Source: Spirogloea muscicola
Lineage: Eukaryota > Streptophyta > Zygnematophyceae > Spirogloeales > Spirogloeaceae
Reading direction: 5' to 3'
Assembly (NCBI GenBank): GCA_009602725.1
Contig: WELB01000341.1
Span: 1-34,898 of the forward strand
DNA: 34,898 bases
Both the position numbers and the translations under genes were made by a program. The notes under the pieces were generated by a model. It saw only the letters and a list, made by a program, of their open reading frames with translations. It was not told the DNA's origin and made no database searches. Positions 26,298-34,898 of the stretch are shown here, in pieces (the stretch's first letter is position 1; each line of letters starts with the position of its first letter).

Positions 26298-26460
26298 ACG
26301 TCGAGTGTCAGCCTGTCTGCAGCGAGCTCAGTGCCTTCCATCAGAAAGCTGGTCGACCCTTAGCTGGTGGCACATGAGCTTTGTCTATTGCCGTCCGGTA
26401 TTCGGGCATCCGTTAGCAACCTCTATGTGCTGACTCGTGGTTACAGAGCGGGTCAGCTTA
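26298..26460 (+). mobile_element. LINE ORF fragment, right part of split copy
   Basis: Continues the copy at 16393-16765 in frame (RVSACLQRAQC), then degenerate sequence with KAGRPLAGG and NLYVLTRGY near 26420-26450. Confidence 0.6.
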
Positions 26461-27150
26461 GCAGCAGGTTATGTACATTTGTCAATGTGCTTGCCTTTGT
26501 ACTTGGCCACACAGGCCCTCCATCACTTCATGCACACTCCATTGCCCCTTCAGTGCCCACTCTTCACCGATCAGGCTGGCTTCACCAGGCCTCACCCCCT
26601 TTCCGGAAGAGCTTACATCTGTCTACTTTTTCCAAGGTGTTCCAGCACTGCTCCGGCTTTCTTCTTTCCTGTCCGGCCCTTTCTGACCTTGTCCATTCTC
26701 TTCGGGCTGGCCATTCACAGCCCCCGCCCCCTGCTTTTTGCGCCATCCGGCCCTTTCGGCTGGGGTTACCAAGCTCCCCTCCGCTGTAGTCTCGTGCATA
26801 GCTGTGTGGTTCAGGCGCCTCTCGGTTCTTTGGACCTTGTCCATTCTGTTTGGGCTGCCTTTCCCAGCCTCTACCTGATATCGCAAGAGCTTTCCTTTCA
26901 GACCCTGTACATTCCTTGGGGCTGGCCTTTCACAGCCACTGCCTTGTATTGAAGAGCTGGTTCGTTGGAAGATGTAAGTGGCTCTTCCCAACTTTCCTTC
27001 GGAAGAGTCGCTGTGTACTTCATTGCTTTTCTTGGCCCTCACAGTCAAATTCATTGGGGCTGGCCAATCACAGCCATCGCCCTCGACTGGACGAGCCTTT
27101 CTTATTTGGAACAACTCACTTCTTTTTGGATGAGCTTCTTTTCACTTTCA
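26461..27150 (+). repeat. Tandem degenerate stem-loop array
   Basis: Successive modules of about 70-110 bp share CCTTGTCCATTC, GGGCTGGCC-loop-CACAGCC and (G)GAAGAGC. Copies are near 26690-26720, 26840-26875, 26910-26945 and 27050-27095. It follows the LINE tail and probably derives from its 3' UTR. Confidence 0.5.
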
Positions 27151-27728
27151 CGGGCACGGGGCGTTTGGCATTAGTGGCTGGACCACCTATAGCGGCTTCC
27201 ATGACGGGCGATCACTCACGCAGAAGTTGGCCAAGCATCCGTACCAATGTTACTCATGATTTGATAGTTCCCTTCTCTAAGCAACATACAGTACACCAAC
27301 AAGCCTCCTGGTCAGACTCCAGAGCTTCACAGCCGTTCAGCTCATAAAGCCACCAATACCAAGACCTGCAAGCTCACTACTTCAACATTCTGCATGTCTT
27401 CTGAAGGCAATCAGATTCCTACGATACCTTGATTGAGGACATTCCCTGCGGATGTTAAGATCACGCTGGTCTGTATGAACAAGGCCACCAGACCACAAGG
27501 CCTTCTGTGGCAGTTTTCATATTTAGATGACTACCTGAGTCTATTCAAATCTTGCTAATTACACCTCAAGTTGCCGCAAGACATATGCACACGCCGTGAC
27601 GGACACCAAATTGAATGCTAGCATGTCTCCACCTAATTACCTGGTTGCTCCTCATCCTAAGTATTGGCAATTGAGTGCCGTCCCTGACATATAACGAGCT
27701 CTAGAAAGCTGCACACAGGCATGGTAAA
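27151..27728. other. 3' flank of the phosphatase gene
   Basis: No coding region is visible. On the minus strand a TGTAA poly(A)-type signal occurs at 27563-27559, about 166 nt after the phosphatase stop. Confidence 0.45.
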
Positions 27729-30700
27729 TTATATCCATGCCAATGAGCTGCGATCATTGCTGCTCTGAGGGCGTCCACGAGTTGGCGTTGGCGGCCATTG
27801 ATCATTCAGCTCCTGCAAAAGGGCAAGTAGCAGATCAGGCGGGTATTCAAGGTTATTGTGCTGCCTGCCCACAGTTAGCAGCTGCACAACATACAGTCAA
27901 ACCAGGGGTCTAGCGCAAGCTGCTATACTAAACTAAAAGCAACACTTCGGCTCATAAGTGCACCTTTATCCTGTGGCAAATCCCAGCTGAGTAAAGTGCA
28001 GACCTGCATCCAGGTATCCTCAGGTTGGCTCTCAGGTGAGGATGTGGGTGAGTGGCCTGTCGGCGGAAGTGGGTGTATAAGCTTGGGTACAACCACCAGG
28101 TCTCTTCCCAGTACCAGTATAGCACCCGCATTGTTTGCCGTCCCTGGACAGAGACGATCAAAATCAGGAAGTCAGTTGTTCTGGTTAAATGTACCTCAGC
28201 ACTGCAAGAGCATTGCAAGTGAAGCAGCTATGCTGCCTTGCTTGTTCCGTGCTACAGCAGGAACCAACAGAAAACAACAATCAAACTTGAAATTAACGGC
28301 CAAATTCTAAAAGTTGAGGCCTAGGTAGCCAGAAGTCGACTTGAATTGGAGACGTTATTGCCTTTGTTCCTTACCACAGTAGTTTGTGGCAGAGAAAAGT
28401 GTGATCAGGTGACCTTGAGCAAAGCGCTCAAAGCCATCCATCACACACTCATGAGCACGCACAATCAACTGCAGGTCGTTGTTTTTGCAGAAGTCCATTA
28501 CCCGGTCCGGCTGACACTCACCACAGTTGCTTGCAGCAATGTCAAACACACTGGCCAGAGGGCATGCAGTTTACCAAAAGCTCTCTGACACGCAGACGCG
28601 CTGAGACAGTGCAGCATGATGTAACTACCCTTCGAACGTCAGAAGCTTTCCTGCTCACCCCGAATGTGACAAGACCAGGTCCTCGAGCATTTGGCCGAAG
28701 ACCTTCAACACTGTCGTTTTCGGTTGGATCAGACCTGGCGCAGTTGTGGAACAATGATTCAGAGTAAGGCAAAACTTGGACTCTGATGCAGAAATAAGAC
28801 ATTGCAAAACCAATGTCCTTACCACAGGAGGTCCATCAGGACAACCGAGCCAGCTTCCATGGTGATGGGACGCTGAAGTGCCTCAATTTGCTCCACATGA
28901 TGAATTGACCTCCCAATTCCACCATGCATGCAGATAATTTTCTTCTCTATCAAGGCAGCAAGGGGCAGCCAGTTGAATAGCTGATTGATGCGCTGCCAGA
29001 CCCAGATACCTGCAACCTCTCCCTGAGGCATACAATTTCCAACAGGAAAACGGATGAGCCATTTGGTGCAGGTGCATGTCATAATGATCATCAAAGCAAT
29101 CTCGTGCACAAACATACACTTTCGCCCTCCTTGGGCAGAGTTTTGGCAGGAATGCTCACCATGCGTTCGATGCACTCGATGCGGAAGCCAAAGAGTGCAT
29201 TTATATCTGCAGCCTCATGGTTGCCTCGAATGAGGTGCACATTTCTGGGATACTCAATCTGAGATACCAGACGAATTCCTATGTCAGCATTGACTCGTCG
29301 ACATCTGGCAGCTGCTAATAAGTTCGACCAGATGATGCCCAGGACTTGCACCGCTTCTTGAAAGCGATGCTTACCTTCAGAGCCAAAAGAAGGGATATGG
29401 TCTCCAGGCTATGTTGACCACGATCCACGTAATCCCCAAGGAATAAGTAGTCAATGTACCTAATCAAAGAGGATACAGACATCCAACTTAGTAAGGGCTT
29501 GAATGTACAGCAGAGAGAAGCTGACAAGGCCATGCTAACAACTTGCAAGAACTGTGTGGTGAGGTACGTGGGTGACAATGGAATTCAAAAAATTCGTCGC
29601 CCTGAAGCAGCTCTCCAGGGACAGGCAAACGTTTGCATGCTGCTGCACAGAGTGCTTTGGTAGATGGGCCAGCACAGTGCTAGGTCAGCCAGGACGTGAT
29701 ACATAATCGTGAATCCTAAGGAAAAAGCACGACTTAAGCAGAGAACGCAACCTACGTGATGTCTCCAGCCGTTGACGGTGACCCATACTCGTCAAAGAGG
29801 CGCATGAGGTCGCCAAATTGACCATGTAAGTCTCCAAATATTTTCACTGGTGCACGTATCTGGATGACACTGCCCTCCTGCTGAAAGTGCCGCTCCGCAT
29901 AGTCACAGAGCTCTGCAATCTCATGCATGTCCATGAAGTATTGCCTCCTCACTGGAGGTTTCCAGCCCCGGGGCTTGAGCAGGTAGGACAAGACCTGGAG
30001 TGTAGCTTGTTAAAGTCTTAGACCCAGATCTTCACAAGAACGAGAGACTTCCTGAACTCTTGATCATTAACCAGGGCATTCTTGGGCAAAGACTGTGCAT
30101 TCCTCGTCATGTACGGCAACAACCTATATTCCTGTCCCGTTGGGTTTACAGTGGGCAGCTCAACCTGTGACTGGGTGTCGCTAAGATAGCAACTACTTTT
30201 GCAATGGACAAAAGCTGAGCGCACTTGCTTGCAAATGTGGAGGTGCAAACCTTCTTATGAACGCCTTGCATAGACATTTGCCTGTCCAGTAACCTGCGTG
30301 CAGCCCCGGCGCTGTCTGGTGTACCAAAGCTCACTCGTCTTCCCTCGTTCTCAAATTGGTCAATTGAGAGCTGCCTGACTAGCCCTCCAAGTGCACCCCC
30401 AGACTCTGCTGCTACAACTACCTGCAAATAGATCAATGGAAGCATGATGTGAGGCTCGTGCATAAGTACAACATTTGATAGACCAAATGGAAAGAGCACA
30501 AGCTTTACAGCAGCAAGCATGTCAATCTCTGTGCTCACCGCCCGGTGGTGTAGCCTGACGCCCTGGTTTTGCTCAGCGGCCTGGCTTTGAGCAGCCAAAC
30601 TTGCCGCAGCTGCCTTTGTGAAGCCGCCCATGGACGGTAAGGTCGTGGCAGCTCCTGCAGCTCCATTGGTCGTCGCATCAGCTCCCCTGTCACGCTCCAC

Positions 30701-33700
30701 CTGCTCCTTGACAGTAGGATCCAATTCCCCGTTCTCCTGCAGCTTGCCTGAAGCAGCCGCTGCCAATGCCGCGCTGGCAGCAGCTGCCTCTGCAGCAGCT
30801 GCCTCCACCAGCACTGCTGAGTCCTTCTCGTCCACACTGCAACAGCAGAATCAGCTCAAAATTAGCCCCCTTATTTCACTGGCGCTTGTCTTTCTGTTGA
30901 CCTCTCGGAGCCTGAGCTGTGCCCCCAGTGACCATCACCTAGATCTCCCCACCTGGCCCGAGCTAATTGCTCCAAGCCGCTACAGCTCAGTAGCTGGCTT
31001 GCAAGCTGACTGTCTATGTTCATGCCCAAGTCTGCCACAAACTTTTATTTCTGGGCCTCTGTAACTCTGCATTTCCAATCTGCATTTTCAGTGCTCACCT
31101 ATGATCATGTGCGAGCGCATTCTCTGTGGTAATGTCCATCTTTGTTTCCCCGCCCACTGGAGCGGCAACAGGACTCTTCACCACCACAGGACTAACGTGA
31201 CCATTTTCAAGTAGGCTCTCGTTATCGCTACTCGATTGAGATTTTGCAGCCACTGGAATGCTACCAGCAGTAGCAGCAGCTGCAGCAGCCTCATTTGCTG
31301 CTGGAGTAAGCTCTGCAGCTGCAACATCCTCAGCTACTAAAAGGTCGTCCAGCAAGATCCCTAAGGACACCACAAAGAACACATTAGAGTCAACCAATCT
31401 GATCTAGCCTTTCCTTCCCCCTAATCAACTTTAAATATGACGCTCGTAGACCATATTTGGCAGTATTGTCAAAGCATCCAAGCAGATAATAGCCTGCCTC
31501 CTACTGGATCCAGGTACTGCCAAGATGCTGACCACCGCGAAGACCGCCGTATATGTAGATGTTATCCGCAATAGCTGCAGCCGCATGCCGACATCTTCTT
31601 GTAAGCTCAATAGCAGCATCACCACCAGGTGCGTCTGCACTGTAGCGGCCTGTTCTGGGGCTGGTCACCACTGCCCTACGGTCACACCACACTCCTGCAG
31701 CAGTATCCAGCACTGCAGCCACAAGGACCAAGGAGCGCAGAAAGTCAGGTCAAGACATACCAAGCAGCCACAGAGGGATCCACCTGCCCTTATGTAGGAT
31801 ATAGACCATGCATTCCTCATCCCTGGATGGAGCTGTGTAAGACTGTGAACCCAGTTCACAATCAGGTAATGAGCTCTTAAGCCACAAACACTGTTGGAAA
31901 TGAATCACAATGTGGTGGGTCTCCAATCAAGTTGCATGCATCTTAGCACTGCACATATTCGAACTCCAATCTGCTATCGGAACAGATTTCCTTTGGTTTA
32001 GGAGGATGCAAGTCGCATAAGACTCAGCTGAGTAGGAGACTAGAACAGTACCTGCCACACTTGAGGCATCTTCCACCATTCTGCCACCTCCCAGAGCACC
32101 TCCTGAGACATGCAATCTTGCATTCACAAATACCTGCCGCAAAGACATCCACATTAATGTGTCAGATCGCACCGACCATTCAACTATATGCAACCCAGCA
32201 GCTACGTGATCATGGCCATGGCTGCGAAGCAGTCCAGCCCGGTCTTTGCTTCAGCAGCCATTAAGCAATCTTTGGAGTTGCTCTCGTGTCAATACATGGT
32301 GGATATTAGAGAGAGGTAATGCAGTTCGTCCGATAAATAGGCTTGCCCACCAGAGCTAAGAGCTTGCAATGAACGCAAGTTCAAGAATCTACCGCTGCAT
32401 GCTGGTATCTGGCAGACGGCGAAATGCCAGGAGCAATTGCCCACTCCCATCGCCCGTCCCGGTGCCTTGCTAACCCGTATGCACCAGCCAGCGGCTGCAA
32501 AGAAGATGCAAACGGTCAACCTCGGTCAACCTCACCCCATTTGACAAAGACACCCAAGAAGACAAGGACATGTAAGCAATTTCCAGGATTGCCAGAAAGT
32601 CCTGCTTACAGGAACTAAATTTGTCAAGAGACCAAAAATCATCATCATGCATTAGCAAAAGCTATGCGATTGTAAGTAATGGGTTTCAAGCAATACCACA
32701 CTGCTCGCATCCCTCCCTCCACACAACAGCAGCAATCCGTCTGAACGAGCGCTCGCCGTGGCATACCTACCAGACAAAGCAAGCACTGTGATGGAAAGGG
32801 CGATAGTGACTCCCTTGACTTGATTCCTTATTCCTTAACGTGAGATGTTTGTTGCTGCAACTATGACAGTTATGTAACACATGATGCACCAAAAGGAGAA
32901 CCTTTGCAGCTCTACATACTGTCTCTAGTGCAAGTGTCTAATTGAGTAGAACAGCATTGCATACATGCACGGAGGAGGACCCTCGCCATCTGGCTCAAGC
33001 TTCCTCCACTCGTAAGGTTTTGCAGCTGTATCTAGGGCCCATACGTCTGCTAGTGGCCTTTTCCCTGTCAAACCAAGCCATGGTCAGGCAGGTGCCCACA
33101 TAATCTTAAGGTGGATGAACCTTGACCCGGAAGCATAGAATGCCTTCCAATATTGCATACATGGAAGTTGGAGCTCACATTTGTGATGTGGGACATCACC
33201 AGATGTCCCCGCAGATGCTCAAAATGGATCTCGGCAGAGAAGGCTTGAGGGAGAAGAATTTTGCAGGATTGTGGTGGAACATACCATCATTGCCACTAAT
33301 TGAGAGAAGGAATCGCTGGCCAACCAAGGCCATGACGTGGCCATACCGGGGTCCAGGCCCAGCACCCTGTACTACCACACTGCAAAGCGCCAGCACGTTG
33401 ACTTAGGTCTGCTGATGACTTACAGTACCGGCTAGGTACTCAGCAGATCAGGTTTGTGCACCAGACTTGATTCATCACCATTTATGTAGGAGGTTGTAAG
33501 TCCTCACCGGTGCCAGCGAGGCTTTGTCTGAGTCAGATCAAGCACGTGCAGATCGTCCGTGGCGAGACCAGCTGGTCCAATACCACCCTGCATTAGACAT
33601 AAATGCAGAATAAGTTATGAGCTACGATTGCCCACATTACCCGGCCACACTGGTTGAGTGTATTCCTTGAGAGTCATCTGCACAAGCTGCACAATGTGCT

Positions 33701-34898
33701 TCTCGTCTGCAGATGAGCAAGTCTTTCTCAAAACCCCACGGCACAAGTCTGGTGTTGCCAACACAATGTTTACGTCGACTTTAGTGCCAGCTTGGTCCAT
33801 CCTGCTAGCTTCCTCTTGTCACAACAGCAGGTTTAGGACCACAGTGTCTAAGGAGGTAGATATGCAATCTGTTGATCCACATAATCTGGACAAGCCAAAC
33901 AGCTGTTCTCTCACACAAGAAGCTCAACTTAGGGCTTCGACTTGTTGGCTGCACCAGCTGACCTGAATGACAACCATTGTGCCCACAGCAGTAGCAGCAT
34001 GTGCAGCCCGGGGTGAAGGTGGCTCCCCCACTGGTTGGAACCTGTATGAGAAAAGGCTCACTGTGATGAAGCTAGGCAAAAAATCGCAAGCTACATGGGC
34101 TAGGCAATCATAACAGGGCAATCTCCACACTCCACAATCTCTGGTACAATGGCATGCCGTCAGTGTAACCAGCAGAATGCTGTCCTCCTCTATTCTGCTT
34201 ATGAGCAACTTGGCTCGAGGTGCAATTGACATCGGTGGAAAATGTGAACCTTGCATCAAGTCATGGCTCTCACCACTAGGTCACCGGCCATCTTCTGGTG
34301 CAAATGCACCAGAGATGTCTGAGCCCGACAGTCGCGGCATCTAGTGTGCACTACTGTGACCTGCAAGTCTGCAGCAGCTTGGCGCGCGGCCGTGCTCACC
34401 TCGACCATGTGCTGGTCTGGACATCGAAGCTGTGGATGTCCGCCGTTGCGCCAGCCAGACCTGCCAGCAGGACCGAGCTGTGCGACCGTGAATGGCTATG
34501 TTACGGAGATCACATTACATCTGCGTCCTCCCCGGTTCACAACACCGTCAGGATAGAGCAGCTTCTCGTTAAGTATAGATGGCGCTCGTGGTCCTATGGC
34601 CGTCAGCACGGTCGCTCTCAGACCAATGGATCATGGGGAAGTCTGGCAAATGGAAACCCTAAGCGAAGGCGCGTTGATTCTCGGCGTCCTCGGCGCTCAC
34701 GTATCCCGGCGGCGCCTCCCGCGCTGGCCTGGGGGCCGCTGCTGCCCTCGAGCGCGGTGGCGCCGCCGAAGAGGATCAGCCGCGCGCCGACGTAGTCGTC
34801 GGCCCCGGGCTCGCCGACCGCCGCCACGGACGTCAGCGTGTGGCCGCATCGCGGGCCCGGCGTCTCGCCGTGCCCCTGCAGCGGCGCGAACGCCGGCA
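27729..34898 (-). CDS. BSL: Kelch-repeat Ser/Thr protein phosphatase, BSU1/BSL family (5' partial)
   Basis: Dephosphorylates phospho-Ser/Thr; plant BSU1/BSL members act in brassinosteroid signalling, the algal role is unknown. Exons (minus): 34898-34701 (runs off the window), 34460-34400, 34041-33963, 33587-33508, 33379-33285, 33064-32965, 32766-32700, 32494-32393, 32133-32052, 31712-31533, 31360-31099, 30836-30539, 30421-30251, 29994-29756, 29459-29375, 29258-29160, 29022-28823, 28734-28659, 28510-28375, 28143-28004, 27812-27729. All are GT-AG and phase-consistent, giving about 944 residues. The N-terminal Kelch propeller has repeated GG blades (LILFGGAT, GGIGPAG, CGGRD, VSGGALGGG, YIYGGLRGG). 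An Ala-rich linker and the family-specific VRQLSIDQFENEGRRVSFGT follow. The PPP catalytic domain has GDLHGQFGD, GDYVDRG, RGNHEAAD, CMHGGIGRS and IVRAHECVMDGFERF, with metal ligands intact. The C-terminus EDTWMQ...SLAWI-stop is that of plant BSL proteins. It appears functional. Confidence 0.95.

Noticed and set aside
1-34898. CRISPR array or prokaryotic operon
   Set aside because: Introns, a spliceosomal RNA and eukaryotic retroelements; repeats are not regularly spaced with unique spacers.

Overview
The window looks like nuclear DNA of a green alga (Chlorophyta; class not determined). The evidence is intron-dense genes with GT-AG splicing, TGTAA poly(A)-type signals, a plant-type Kelch/PP1-like phosphatase, a secreted protein with PPPPAKS-type hydroxyproline-rich linkers, TTTAGGG-like telomeric repeats, and algal-type LINE and Ty3/gypsy retroelements. 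Introns, a U6 snRNA gene and retroelements rule out a prokaryote.

Layout. 1-2650: 5'-truncated LINE tails on both strands and the 3' flank of the next gene. 2656-10651 (minus): one long gene that I read as three consecutive glyoxal-oxidase/galactose-oxidase-like modules joined by two proline-rich linkers, behind one N-terminal signal peptide. All 12 splice junctions downstream of the uncertain first exon keep phase; a single ambiguous base at 7078 breaks the frame inside linker 1. Module 1 keeps all expected copper-radical residues; modules 2 and 3 have lost several. 10652-12030: very GC-rich upstream DNA with a cluster of CACGTG boxes. 12030-16230: a graveyard of LINE tails, including a twin-priming-like inversion and many copies of a GGCTGGC...GCCAGCC stem-loop. 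16237-16338: an intact U6 snRNA gene. 16393-26460: a LINE copy split by a Ty3/gypsy-like element (16766-26297, 4-bp target duplication ACGT), whose 3' LTR is itself interrupted by a younger LINE tail (25562-26013, 8-bp duplication GATGGGTG). 26440-27150: tandem stem-loop repeats. 27729-34898 (minus): a 21-exon BSU1/BSL-family Kelch-repeat protein phosphatase, complete at its C-terminus and running off the window at its N-terminus.

Most notable: (1) the gypsy element carries a cytosine-C5 DNA methyltransferase domain fused behind its protease and a PHD finger behind its integrase, so it encodes both a possible chromatin writer and a possible reader. The copy is broken by a nonsense codon and frameshifts. 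(2) The triple-module oxidase, with one apparently competent head and two degenerate heads. These two systems are unrelated; the BSL phosphatase and U6 are ordinary host genes.
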